Assembly (NCBI GenBank): GCA_029565675.1
Contig: JAKQNP010000004.1
Span: forward strand, 124,001-188,000
Reading direction: 5' to 3'
Length of the DNA stretch: 64,000 nucleotides
Origin: a bacterium
GTDB taxonomy: Bacteria > Zhuqueibacterota > Zhuqueibacteria > Residuimicrobiales > Oceaniaggregativiventaceae
The notes beneath the pieces were generated by a model. The model did not search any database. It was not told the DNA's origin and saw only the letters and a list, made by a program, of their open reading frames with translations. How positions within the stretch are numbered: the stretch's first letter is position 1; every line of letters starts with the position of its first letter. A program made the position numbers and the translations under genes. Shown here in pieces: positions 46,553-56,271 of the stretch.

Positions 46553-47971
46553 ATGAACACCATCGATCCCCAACGAATTGCCGAGATTGTCAATCGCGTC
46601 ATGCGCGAATTGCAGAACGCCCCCGCGGGCACCCCGCTCTCTCCGGCCGATGGGCTCTTCGATGACGTCGAATCGGCGATCGCTGCCGTCCAAATCGCCC
46701 AGAAGAAATGGGTGCAGACCAGCAAATCGACCAAAGCAAAAGTGATTGCCGCCTTGCGCTGCGCCATGCATGAAAATGCGGAAGAATTCGCCCGCGGTGC
46801 TCTGGAAGAGACCGGCATGGGGCGTCTGGAAGACAAGATTTTCAAGCACCACAACGTCGCCACGGTGACGCCGGGGTTGGAGGATTTGCAAACACAGTCG
46901 TGGATCGGCGACAAGGGGCTGGTGGTCGAGGAATATGCGCCGTTTGGAGTGATCGCCGCCATCACCCCATCGACCCACCCCATCCCGGTGTTGTTCAACA
47001 GCACCGTGATCATGATCGCGCCGGGCAATGGCGTGGTCTTTAATGTCCATCCGGCGGCGAAAAAAATCTCAGCCAGAGCCATGCAGATCTTTAGCCGCGT
47101 TATCCAGGAGAACGGCGGTCCGGCAAATCTTATCGCCATGTTGCGCGAACCGACCCTCGAGACCGCCCACGATCTCTTTCACCACTCGTCCATCCCGGTC
47201 ATCGTCGCCACCGGCGGTCCCGGACCGGTGCGCGCTGCTTTTCAAGCCGGCAAAAAAGTCATCGCCGCCGGACCCGGCAATCCGCCGGTGCTGGTCGATG
47301 AGACCGCTTCCCTTTCTGCTGCCGCCCGCCACATCATCGACGGTGCCGCATTCGACAACAATATCATCTGCATCGCTGAAAAAGAGATCTTTGTGCTGGA
47401 GAGCGTATTCGACCGTTTCATGACTGCCATGCAGGAAGCCGGCGCCATCCGCCTCGACCGCCGCCAGATCGATGCGCTTGCCACCAAAGCCATTCTCAAA
47501 AATGAAAAAACCGGCGAACTCTATGCCAGCCGGGAATTTGTCGGCAAAAACGCCGCGGTCCTGGCCAAAGCCGTCGGTCTTTCTCTGAGCGATCAGGTGC
47601 GCATGCTGTACGGTGAAACCGATTTCGAGCACCCCTTTGTGCAAGCCGAGCAGATGATGCCCTTTTTGCCGGTGGTGCGGGTGCGAGATGCGGAAGAGGG
47701 CATCGAGCGCTGTTTCGCTGCCGAGCATGGCTTTGGCCACACTGCGGTCATTCATTCCAACAACCTCGACCTCATCACCCGCTTTACCCGCCGAATGGAT
47801 ACCGACATCGTGGCGGTCAACGGCCCAAGTTTGGCCGGCCTCGGACCGCTGGCCGGTGAAGCCTATTTCTCCCATACCCTGGCCAGCCCCACCGGCGAAG
47901 GGGTATGCACACCGCGCGATTTTGCCCGCGTCCGCCGCCTGGCGGTCTATGGAGCGCTGAACGTGGTGTGA
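46553..47971 (+). CDS. CoA-acylating aldehyde dehydrogenase (PduP/EutE type) with N-terminal encapsulation-peptide-like helix
   Basis: 472 aa; IAAITPSTHPIPVLFNSTVIMIAPGNGVVFNVHPAAK, AFDNNIICIAEKEIFV; N-terminus IDPQRIAEIVNRVMRELQN followed by a Pro/Gly-rich linker. Confidence 0.88.
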   Translation: MNTIDPQRIAEIVNRVMRELQNAPAGTPLSPADGLFDDVESAIAAVQIAQKKWVQTSKSTKAKVIAALRCAMHENAEEFARGALEETGMGRLEDKIFKHHNVATVTPGLEDLQTQSWIGDKGLVVEEYAPFGVIAAITPSTHPIPVLFNSTVIMIAPGNGVVFNVHPAAKKISARAMQIFSRVIQENGGPANLIAMLREPTLETAHDLFHHSSIPVIVATGGPGPVRAAFQAGKKVIAAGPGNPPVLVDETASLSAAARHIIDGAAFDNNIICIAEKEIFVLESVFDRFMTAMQEAGAIRLDRRQIDALATKAILKNEKTGELYASREFVGKNAAVLAKAVGLSLSDQVRMLYGETDFEHPFVQAEQMMPFLPVVRVRDAEEGIERCFAAEHGFGHTAVIHSNNLDLITRFTRRMDTDIVAVNGPSLAGLGPLAGEAYFSHTLASPTGEGVCTPRDFARVRRLAVYGALNVV

Positions 47972-48031
47972 CCGGAATCTATGCCGCAAACAGTATAGCC
48001 AGCCTTATGTCGAAAAAGCGGAACCGGCCTT

Positions 48032-48688
48032 TCAGATCTCGATGATTTTTTCCTTGATCGCATACTTGACCAACGCCGCAAAATTATCCAGCGCCAACTT
48101 TTCCATGATGCGCGACCGGTGGGTCTCTACTGTCTTGCTGCTGATATGAAGAAGCTTGGCGACCTCTTTGTTGGTGTGCCCTTCGGCCAGCAACTTCAAC
48201 ACACCGCGCTCCCGCTCGGTTAAACTCTCCACCCGCATGTATTCGGTTTTGCTCGGTTCCTGCTTCCTGGTCCACGCGCGGATGATGCTGTCGGAGAGGG
48301 CCGTGCTGACAAAACGCTTGCCGGCCATAATCGTCTCGATCGCGGTTTTGAGCTCATCTACCGCCGCATCTTTCAGCAGGAAACCATCGGCCCCGTTCTG
48401 AAAGCTGACCTGCACATACTCGGGATACTCGTACATGCTCAACATGAGGATCTTGCTGTGCGGCGACACCCGTTTGATCTCCTTGATCGCTTCCAATCCG
48501 CGCATCTGCGGCATGGAGATATCGAGAAGTACCAGATCGGGCTGCTGCTCCTGCGCGACTTTGACGGCCGACAAGCCGTCGCCGGCTTCACCGACCACGT
48601 GGATTTTTTGAAAAGTGTCCAACAGCTCGCGCAATCCGGCGCGAACCAATTGGTGATCATCGACAATCACGATCCTGGAATCAGCCAT
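48032..48688 (-). CDS. LuxR/NarL-family response regulator
   Basis: Probable start MADSRIVIVDDHQLVRAGLRELL; LLDISMPQMRGLEAI, SLTERERGVLKLLAEGHTNKEVAKLLHISSKTVETHRSRIMEKL. Confidence 0.93.
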   Translation of the reverse strand: MADSRIVIVDDHQLVRAGLRELLDTFQKIHVVGEAGDGLSAVKVAQEQQPDLVLLDISMPQMRGLEAIKEIKRVSPHSKILMLSMYEYPEYVQVSFQNGADGFLLKDAAVDELKTAIETIMAGKRFVSTALSDSIIRAWTRKQEPSKTEYMRVESLTERERGVLKLLAEGHTNKEVAKLLHISSKTVETHRSRIMEKLALDNFAALVKYAIKEKIIEI

Positions 48689-48749
48689 TGCTTCTTTCCT
48701 TAAATTGGTAGAGATGGATTCGCAGCCGCCGGCATCTCCTGTATTGGCC

Positions 48750-51700
48750 CTATTGGCCGATGCTTGCGGATCGATCGCCGGCCTGACCTCGCAGCGGCAA
48801 TTGGACAAAAATTCGCGTGCCGCGATTGAGCCACGACTGCAGAGAAAAGCGACCGCCCAGGAGTTCGACGCGCTCTTGAATACCCAGCAAACCCAGCTGA
48901 TCGCCCTGACTGCCTGCACCATTCTTTTGCAGATCGAAACCGCAGCCAAAGTCACGCACCAGCAGATAGAGATCAGCGCCATCCTGCCACAACTTTACCC
49001 ATGCGCGATTTGAATAGCTGTGTTTTTGGATATTGGTCAATGCTTCCTGGGCGATGCGAAAAATCGCCGTGGCAAGCTCGGCTTCGGGCCGATCCATTTC
49101 CACATCACAACGACAGGTGATCTTGATATTGCTCTGTCGGCCGACTTGCAGCATATAATTTTTCAGCGCCACAGCCAGGCCAAAATCATCCAGCAAAGGC
49201 GGCCGCAAAAGATAAGAGATATTGCGCGACAGCACGATCAGTTGGGTCAACCTTTCCACCGATCGTTTGAGCAGTTCGCTGGCATGTTTCGGCTCTTCTA
49301 GCAGTACGGTCTCTGCAGTTCTCAGCTTCATCTGCAGGGCAGAGAGATGTTGGATAATCGTGTCGTGCAGTTCGCGAGAAATGCGCCCGCGTTCTTCTTC
49401 CTGCACCTTGATCAACCGGTTGGCCAGAAGACGCGAGCGTTCCAATGCCTCTTCCAGCTCGGTGATGTCGGCGTTCATCGCCACCGCACCGATCACTGCG
49501 CCTTTTTCGGTGCAGACCGCCTTCATGCTCAGTGAATAGTAAACCCGGCGACCGCTGCGTTCGATGGTAAAATTTTGCGAAACCACCTGTTTGCTTTCGA
49601 TCGCCTGCGCAAAACATCTCTCCAGTATCTCCACAAACTTGCTGTCAGCCAAACAGTCCCGCGGTTTTTGGCCGATCGCATCACCCCAATGCGCGATAAA
49701 GGTTGGATTGGCTTCGGAGATCCTGCCGTCCGCATTCAGGCTCACCACTTCATCGGGAATATTGCTGAACAGAGCGAGGTAGCGGGCGCGCTCCTGATCG
49801 ATTTGCTGTCTGGCCTCGCGAATGGCGGTGATGTCCCGCAAAAAACCTTCTATACCGATGAATTCACCGCGATCCATCACCCGGCGTTCACTGAATCCGA
49901 CCCAGACCGTACCGCCAGTCGGCCGCCGCAGCTCCATCTCTTCCCAATTTAGGTTCTTGCCCGACTTGACCTGACCGTACAAGCGGTTGGCGGTGTCTTT
50001 GAATGCAGGCAATATAAAATCGTTAAAATGCGTGCCGATGAGCTGATCTCTCGATAGGCCGGCGAGTTTGCACATCGCCCGGTTGACATTGCGCACACAA
50101 CCGTCTTTGTCGAAGAAAAAGTAACAGTCCGGCGACCTCTCGATGACCTCGCGAATGCGCGCTTCCGAGCGGCGCAGCTGTTGCTCGACCTCGTTCTTTT
50201 CGGTCACATCGCGTCCGGTTCCGATAATCGCACTCATCTGACCCTGAGCACCCAAGATCCCTTGCACCTCCCATTGCAGCCAACGCAAGCCCAATCGCGT
50301 GTTGATCCGATGTTCAAAGCGGGTGCGATGAGGCGGATTCTCGAGCTTGTGCCACAATTTTGTGATCGATTCCCGCTCATTTTCAGTTACACGCAGCAGC
50401 GCTACCTGCCCGAGCAACTCAGCTTCTGTTCTGCCGAAAAAATCGCAGACAGAGGGGCTGACAAAATGAATTCTGCCTTCCCTATCCAGCCGCACCACCA
50501 GATCGGTCTGATTTTCCACCAGCATCTGATATTTTGCCTGGCTCTGGCGGAGCTGGGACTCGATCTTCATGCGATCCCTGATCTCGCTTTTGAGCCGCTG
50601 GTTGATCTTGATCAGCTCACGGGTGCGATCTACGACCAGATCCTCGAGCTGATGGCGGTAAACTTCCAGCTCTTCTTGCTGCCGTTTCTCAGCGGTGATA
50701 TCCATGGCAACAAACATCATCTGCTTTGCGCCGTTCTCTGAATCGCTCAACGGCTGGGCGGTGATGCTGAACCAGCTCTCTCTGCCGGGCCATGTCACCT
50801 TGTGCTGAAAGGTTCGAACCTGGCCTTGATCGAGCACGGTTTTGATTTTTGCTGTAAAATTGGCAGCCATTTCAGCCGGCAGAAAGTTGCCCAAAGAGCG
50901 GCCCAAACAATCTGGTAGAGAAGTTTCCAGTTGCCTTGCGGCCGCGGGATTGACGAACAGCAGCCGCCCCTGATCATCCAAAATAACGATCATTTCCTGC
51001 GTGGATTCGATGATCAGTCGATGAATTTCGGCGTTTTTGCGCAACAACCCTTCAGCCTCTTGTCGCTTCTGTGCCTCGCGTTGCAACTGGTTTCGTGACT
51101 CCTGCAATTCGGCCGTTTGCCTCTGCACTTGTTGGCGCAAATGCAGGGCCTGTTCGATGAAACGGCTTCTCTCTTGCCGGCAAAAATCAGAATTGCGCAG
51201 CAAACCGATCACTGTCAGAACCTGTCCATCGAGATCCAAACGCGACGCAGCATGCACCTGGCAATCAAAAACTTGGCCATTTTTCTTTATTGCCCGGTAA
51301 TTCCTGTTCAAGAAACGGCCCTTTTTCAACGTCTCTCCAGCGTCGGAATTGGCGCGTTGATAATCCTCGCCGACAGCCAGATCATAGATATTCTTGCCGC
51401 AATGCAACAGTTCCTGCGGGTCAGAGTAACCGAACAGCTCAGCAGCTTGCTGGTTGGCGAACAGGAGAATCCCGTCGAGGCTCCCTTTGAGAACCCCTTC
51501 CGGCAAAGTGGCCGGCAATTGCGGATCGAGGACAGCATCGCGGCCTGAACCAAACAACAGAGGATAGGCGCTGATATCCCAAATGGAGGAATAATAGATC
51601 AATTGGTCAGCGGGATAAAAATGGCGAAAAGTTTCCTGCCAGAGGAGGTGTGTTTGACCACGGCGATCAACCAACCGATAGAGCAAACGGCTGGCGCGCT

Positions 51701-52229
51701 TGCTTTCGCAATGCTGCTGCAGAGACTGATAAGCATGACGGTCCTGCGGCACGACAAGGTCTAGCCACTGAATGCGACCTGTGAGCCATTCCTCGGCGCG
51801 ATATCCCGAGATCTGTTCGACTCTGCCCTCCAGGCCGTGCGGCACGAAATGTCCATCGCTGATGTGAAACAGTTCCGGTTCACCCAAATCCTCGGCGAAC
51901 TCGGAAGCAAATACACTCAAAGTAGCGACGGCCAAATCTGAATTTGCCAATACATAGGCGGCAAGAGTGTAAACCTGATGCAGATCAGGCAGCAAGACAG
52001 TCAGCTGGCCGACCGCATTGTCGACCTGCAGCATTCCCCGCACATGGCGAGTGTCGATAGCCGAATAGATCGGCGATTCAGGCGCCAAGAGCTGGTCGCC
52101 GAACAAAAGCCGGCAAGCGGCGTTGCCCCACACCACGGTGGCGTCGCGATCGATGATAAAGGTCACTGTCGGCGAATTTTCGAACAGTTCGGTTGACACC
52201 GCGTGCAACCGTTTTCCAGTCGACCGCAT
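48750..52229 (-). CDS. Multi-PAS sensor histidine kinase (NarX/HisKA_3-like)
   Basis: 1159 aa; repeated PAS/PAC segments, RGRISRELHDTIIQHLSALQMKLRTAE, LRPPLLDDFGLAVALKNYM, LLVRDFGCGFD. Confidence 0.92.
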   Translation of the reverse strand: MRSTGKRLHAVSTELFENSPTVTFIIDRDATVVWGNAACRLLFGDQLLAPESPIYSAIDTRHVRGMLQVDNAVGQLTVLLPDLHQVYTLAAYVLANSDLAVATLSVFASEFAEDLGEPELFHISDGHFVPHGLEGRVEQISGYRAEEWLTGRIQWLDLVVPQDRHAYQSLQQHCESKRASRLLYRLVDRRGQTHLLWQETFRHFYPADQLIYYSSIWDISAYPLLFGSGRDAVLDPQLPATLPEGVLKGSLDGILLFANQQAAELFGYSDPQELLHCGKNIYDLAVGEDYQRANSDAGETLKKGRFLNRNYRAIKKNGQVFDCQVHAASRLDLDGQVLTVIGLLRNSDFCRQERSRFIEQALHLRQQVQRQTAELQESRNQLQREAQKRQEAEGLLRKNAEIHRLIIESTQEMIVILDDQGRLLFVNPAAARQLETSLPDCLGRSLGNFLPAEMAANFTAKIKTVLDQGQVRTFQHKVTWPGRESWFSITAQPLSDSENGAKQMMFVAMDITAEKRQQEELEVYRHQLEDLVVDRTRELIKINQRLKSEIRDRMKIESQLRQSQAKYQMLVENQTDLVVRLDREGRIHFVSPSVCDFFGRTEAELLGQVALLRVTENERESITKLWHKLENPPHRTRFEHRINTRLGLRWLQWEVQGILGAQGQMSAIIGTGRDVTEKNEVEQQLRRSEARIREVIERSPDCYFFFDKDGCVRNVNRAMCKLAGLSRDQLIGTHFNDFILPAFKDTANRLYGQVKSGKNLNWEEMELRRPTGGTVWVGFSERRVMDRGEFIGIEGFLRDITAIREARQQIDQERARYLALFSNIPDEVVSLNADGRISEANPTFIAHWGDAIGQKPRDCLADSKFVEILERCFAQAIESKQVVSQNFTIERSGRRVYYSLSMKAVCTEKGAVIGAVAMNADITELEEALERSRLLANRLIKVQEEERGRISRELHDTIIQHLSALQMKLRTAETVLLEEPKHASELLKRSVERLTQLIVLSRNISYLLRPPLLDDFGLAVALKNYMLQVGRQSNIKITCRCDVEMDRPEAELATAIFRIAQEALTNIQKHSYSNRAWVKLWQDGADLYLLVRDFGCGFDLQKNGAGSQGDQLGLLGIQERVELLGGRFSLQSWLNRGTRIFVQLPLRGQAGDRSASIGQ

Positions 52230-52342
52230 ATTCGGTTGTTCCCTTTTCTCGGCTTGTTTTCAGAATATACAAATCTCGCCGGCCACGAACAAGCAAAGAT
52301 TCTGGCGACATGGCGGAGAAGAGGATGAGGCTGGGGCGAGGA

Positions 52343-53596
52343 TCAATTCAGATTGCGCGCCGGGCAGGGATAACCGGGAGATTGGTAGGGACAGTCATTC
52401 CAGCTCGAACACCAGGTGCCGCAATAGATGAGATCGCTTTTGACAAAGTGACTGCGCAGCGGCAACCGCGAGAGATCCACCTGGCGGAACAATACGCTGC
52501 TGCAGAGCCGTAAGACGTTCTGCCGCACATCGCTGTCGAGAGGCAGCAGCGGAAAATCGCCTCGCAGCAGGGATTTTTCACGCACCAGTTGATGCAACGA
52601 CGGTGCAAAGCCCACCTTGCCGATGAATCCGGTTTGAATCGCGGTTTCACTGAGGAGATACTTTTGCAAAAGCTTGTTCGGCTGCAGCCGATCGTCTTCA
52701 TGAACCTGGTTGTAGAGGATGTTGACGTTCAAACTGGAAACCGCCCGCCGAACGATATCCTGGGCCGGCAGGTTTTCGCGCAACAACAATTCGTACGCCT
52801 GTTGCACTGCCGAAAGACGGCCTTGCCGCAGGTCCATCTCCTGACCGGTCAGGCCGAGGGACTGGAGAACGGTGCCTATCTTGTGGTTAAAAACGTTGCG
52901 CAGAAAAACCGCGAGGTTCTCCAGCGCCGTGGTTTCGGGCATGGTGACCAGAATCTGGTTGTCGGCGGTGACAAAGAAATCGAGCGTTTCCTCATCGATA
53001 CCCGGCCCCAAATCGAGCAAGACAAAATCGGCATTCAAGGAGCGCAAGGCTTCAATAAAACGGATCTTGTGAAGGATATCCAGCTGACCTTTTCCGAACA
53101 CCGGCGAAGGGGCGGTTACCAACCCCAGATTCGACCAGGCGGTCGGGATAACCCACTCGGCAATCGATTGCGGCTGGTCGACCAGACGAGGCCAATAACT
53201 TTTGCGCCGCCGATTAACGTTGAACAGCACATGTTGGTTGGCGCCATGAAAATCCCCATCAACGACGACTGTGCGCCGGCCCTGCCTGGCAAGCGCTGCG
53301 CCCATCAAGGCGCAAAGAGTGGACTTGCCCACCCCGCCTTTGCCGCTGGCAAACGCCCAGATCTTGGCTCGGTGAAGATGGCCATCGTTGCGAATAAAGG
53401 GCTGCAAGCCGGACAGCATGCCGGCTTGGACTCGATGTCGGCCGCTGTGCACAAGCACATCGCCCGGATAGAGCAATCCCCGCATACCCCACAACGCCAG
53501 TCCGTATGAACTGATCGGGCCGATCGCCTGACCATCATTTATAACCGACCACGGCCGCGTGCGGCCGCCGGCAATCTCTGTCCGTAATTGAGACAT
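52343..53596 (-). CDS. MinD/ParA-like ATPase with N-terminal GYF_2-like region and Cys-rich C-terminus
   Basis: Probable start MSQLRTEIAGG; WSVINDGQAIGPISSYGLALWGMRGLLYPGDVLV, IWAFASGKGGVGKSTLCALMGAALA, C-terminal CGTWCSSWNDCPYQSPGYPC. Confidence 0.8.
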   Translation of the reverse strand: MSQLRTEIAGGRTRPWSVINDGQAIGPISSYGLALWGMRGLLYPGDVLVHSGRHRVQAGMLSGLQPFIRNDGHLHRAKIWAFASGKGGVGKSTLCALMGAALARQGRRTVVVDGDFHGANQHVLFNVNRRRKSYWPRLVDQPQSIAEWVIPTAWSNLGLVTAPSPVFGKGQLDILHKIRFIEALRSLNADFVLLDLGPGIDEETLDFFVTADNQILVTMPETTALENLAVFLRNVFNHKIGTVLQSLGLTGQEMDLRQGRLSAVQQAYELLLRENLPAQDIVRRAVSSLNVNILYNQVHEDDRLQPNKLLQKYLLSETAIQTGFIGKVGFAPSLHQLVREKSLLRGDFPLLPLDSDVRQNVLRLCSSVLFRQVDLSRLPLRSHFVKSDLIYCGTWCSSWNDCPYQSPGYPCPARNLN

Positions 53597-53834
53597 TGTT
53601 CGATCTCCACTCAAATGCGCATCAAAAAATCGATGCCCTGCGCTTACCGCCAATAAAAACAGACAATCTATCCGTCAAAATATCAGCAGTTTAATAGAAT
53701 TTGCCTTTCATCGCGACATTTGCAAAAAAAGAGTACTGTTCCGCTGATAAGCGACATGCAACAGTCATACCAAATGAGGGAAAAGCGTTGCTGAAGCGGT
53801 TCTGAAGGCTTGAGCGGAAAACAGTTCGTTGCAC

Positions 53835-53870
53835 GATCCGGCATCGCATCACATGCGCGGATACCGGATC
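53835..53870. other. Imperfect inverted repeat (hairpin) downstream of the DUF362 gene
   Basis: GATCCGG-cat...-ata-CCGGATC. Confidence 0.55.
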
Positions 53871-53926
53871 CTTAACCGATCACCTGTGCAGCAGACGGGT
53901 CAACGCGACTTGCCGCCGTTTGGTAC

Positions 53927-55012
53927 TCAATATGAATCGAACAACCGACCCCAGGGATTTTCCTTTTTCCAGTCGCGAAAAATCTTTTCCCCGTGCAGCG
54001 GCCACCAGATTTTGTCGTGATAGGTGTCGGATGCGGCGACAAACAGATTGACCAGCGGGGTGTGAAAAAAGAGCTTTTGTGCCCATTTGAGCGGTCCAAA
54101 CCACAGGAGATCGCCGGCCCGGCTGGCCAGGTTGTCGCCCACCTTGAATCGATAGGTGAAGCGATCGATGTCCTCACCGCGGATATCGATCTCAGACAAT
54201 TCACCGGTGCCCAGGCCCTGCTCGGTGGCCAGGCGCACATATTTGAGGTCGCGCATCGGATCGAAGCCCATGATGCGCGCCGCCACCGCGTCGATCGCCA
54301 CCTGATCGGCCGACGCCAGGATGAGGTTGCCCTGCACCGGCCGCAACGTGCGCGGCCCGGCGCCGTCGCCCAACATGGTGCCGTCCATCACCGCGAACAG
54401 GCCGGAGTGGATCTCTTTCTGGATTTTGAGCAGATCGACCAGGGTCTCGTGGATCCAGGTGTGGGTATAGTGGCGATGAGTGGCGAGCAAGCCGCCGAAA
54501 GCGTTCTTCATCGCGCCGGTGGTGGTGGTGTAGATGTGGCATTTGACCGTCGGCAAATGGACGATGTTTTTGCCGAAAAAATAGTCGGGCAGGTGGATGC
54601 CCCTGGGATAGATGCGGTGCAGGACGTTCATCTCCGCCTTGGGTTCATAGCGAATCCATTGCATATCCTCAGGGACGAAATTGAAACGAACAGGGATGTG
54701 GTACTTTTCAAAAACCCGGTCGAACTTGTTGAGCTTTTCACCGTGTTTGGGCCGGGTGACCACGGTCTTGTTCTCCACGGCCACAATATCAGAAAAACCG
54801 GATTTGAGCAAAGCCCGGATCACCCCTTCGATCTGATAGGGCGTGCTGTTGGCCGACGGCATCGGCAAATGCCAGGAAATATTGTCTTTCAGAATGGTGC
54901 TGGTGCGGGGATCGAGCACAGACGCCATACCCGCCTGTTCACAGGCTTGCACCACATCTTCGACCACCGTTTGTGGGGTGGTCCGTCTGATCACGACAAT
55001 GGAATTTGCCAC
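53927..55012 (-). CDS. DUF362 domain-containing protein
   Basis: 361 aa; VKCHIYTTTTGAMKNAFGGLLATHRHYTHTWIHETLVDLLKIQKEIHSGLFAVMDGTMLGDGAGPRTLRPVQGNLILASADQVAIDAVAARIMGFDP. Confidence 0.8.
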   Translation of the reverse strand: MANSIVVIRRTTPQTVVEDVVQACEQAGMASVLDPRTSTILKDNISWHLPMPSANSTPYQIEGVIRALLKSGFSDIVAVENKTVVTRPKHGEKLNKFDRVFEKYHIPVRFNFVPEDMQWIRYEPKAEMNVLHRIYPRGIHLPDYFFGKNIVHLPTVKCHIYTTTTGAMKNAFGGLLATHRHYTHTWIHETLVDLLKIQKEIHSGLFAVMDGTMLGDGAGPRTLRPVQGNLILASADQVAIDAVAARIMGFDPMRDLKYVRLATEQGLGTGELSEIDIRGEDIDRFTYRFKVGDNLASRAGDLLWFGPLKWAQKLFFHTPLVNLFVAASDTYHDKIWWPLHGEKIFRDWKKENPWGRLFDSY

Positions 55013-55057
55013 CGCAACTCTCCCAAAATGTCCTGCCCGCGCGTTCTTTTCAAATCT

Positions 55058-55175
55058 TTAACTGGTAACTGGTGACTGGTAACTGGTGACTGGTCATTTC
55101 AAATCGTCAACTTTTCAACTGTTCAACTATTTTTCATTCAACTTTTCAACTCTTTTATAGTCAACGTGTCAACGT
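55058..55175. repeat. Short degenerate tandem repeats: (AACTGGTGACTGGT)n then TCAACTTTTCAACT/GTTCAACT units
   Basis: taactggtaactggtgactggtaactggtgactggt (55058-55094), then cgtcaacttttcaactgttcaact...ttcaacttttcaactc...tcaacgtgtcaacgtatcaa. Confidence 0.85.
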
Positions 55176-55182
55176 ATCAATA

Positions 55183-56055
55183 TCAGCCATATAGTATAAA
55201 AATCACCATCCCCAGCCACAAAAAAACGGTGGCGAGGATATAGCGATCTCGTATGAGGATCTTTTCCGGCGCATCGCCCAGCTGGCGTTTGTAGATCAAA
55301 TAAAAATAGCGAAAAATGCCATAAACCACAAACGGAATCGTGTAAATCAAATTGTCGGTGCCGAATTTGGCCACCGTTTCTCCGTCCACGGTATAGAGCG
55401 CATAGGCGATGATGGTGGCGGCGGTGACCACACCGATCATCTGATCGAGGATCGCCTCATTGTATTCGTGCAAAATAGGCCGATGGCCGGCGGCATGATC
55501 GCCGAGTTTGACGAGCTCATTGCGGCGTTTGCCGATGACCAGAAAGAGAGCGAGAAAGAAGGTGCAGACCAGCAGCCAGTGTGAGATCGGCACATCGATC
55601 GCCCAGGCGCCGGCCACCGCGCGCAAGACAAACCCCACGGCGATGAGCAAGATATCGAGGATGACGATATTTTTGAGGCCAAACGTATAGGCGAGATTCA
55701 TCAGCGCATAGAGCACCAGAGCCAGACTCAGCAGCGGCGAAATCCTGATGCTGCAAACGATTCCCAGCAGCAAAAGAAGAGTGGCGAGGATCAGCGCCGG
55801 CGCAGGCTTGAGATCGCCCGATGCCAGCGGACGCAGCCGTTTGACCGGATGAAGGCGATCCGCCTCGCGGTCGCGCACGTCGTTGACCACATAGACCCAG
55901 CCGGAAGTCAGACAAAAAAACAGAAAAGCCAGGCAGGTAAGCAGGAGATCCGCCGGATGGAGAAAGCGTTCGCTGAAAATCAGCGCCGCAAACACGAGCA
56001 GATTCTTGCTCCATTGATAAGGCCGCAGGGCACGGATAAAATGGATCAGGAACAA
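55183..56055 (-). CDS. UbiA-family prenyltransferase, decaprenyl-phosphate phosphoribosyltransferase-like
   Basis: 290 aa; ALRPYQWSKNLLVFAALIFS, GWVYVVNDVRDREADRLHPVKRLRPLASGDL, FLVIGKRRNEL. Confidence 0.85.
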   Translation of the reverse strand: MFLIHFIRALRPYQWSKNLLVFAALIFSERFLHPADLLLTCLAFLFFCLTSGWVYVVNDVRDREADRLHPVKRLRPLASGDLKPAPALILATLLLLLGIVCSIRISPLLSLALVLYALMNLAYTFGLKNIVILDILLIAVGFVLRAVAGAWAIDVPISHWLLVCTFFLALFLVIGKRRNELVKLGDHAAGHRPILHEYNEAILDQMIGVVTAATIIAYALYTVDGETVAKFGTDNLIYTIPFVVYGIFRYFYLIYKRQLGDAPEKILIRDRYILATVFLWLGMVIFILYG

Positions 56056-56271
56056 CGATTCCTCCTCCGCTCAATTTCGGTTGCCGTCCGGCCGGGTGCC
56101 AATCTCTGCAAGCAAATACCTGAACACGACAGTCAAAAATTTGAATTCAGAAATATCATAGCTCTTTTTTTTTATAAATGCAAGCGCTAGTGCAGGTTCG
56201 ATAAAAAAAACGCAAATCCGGTAAGGAACACGCGTCAATAGGGTTGCGGATCAGGAAAAACCAGCGGGATG

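Noticed and set aside
55058-55175. Possible CRISPR array
   Set aside because: Units are 7-14 bp, contiguous and degenerate, with no unique ~30-bp spacers and no cas genes.
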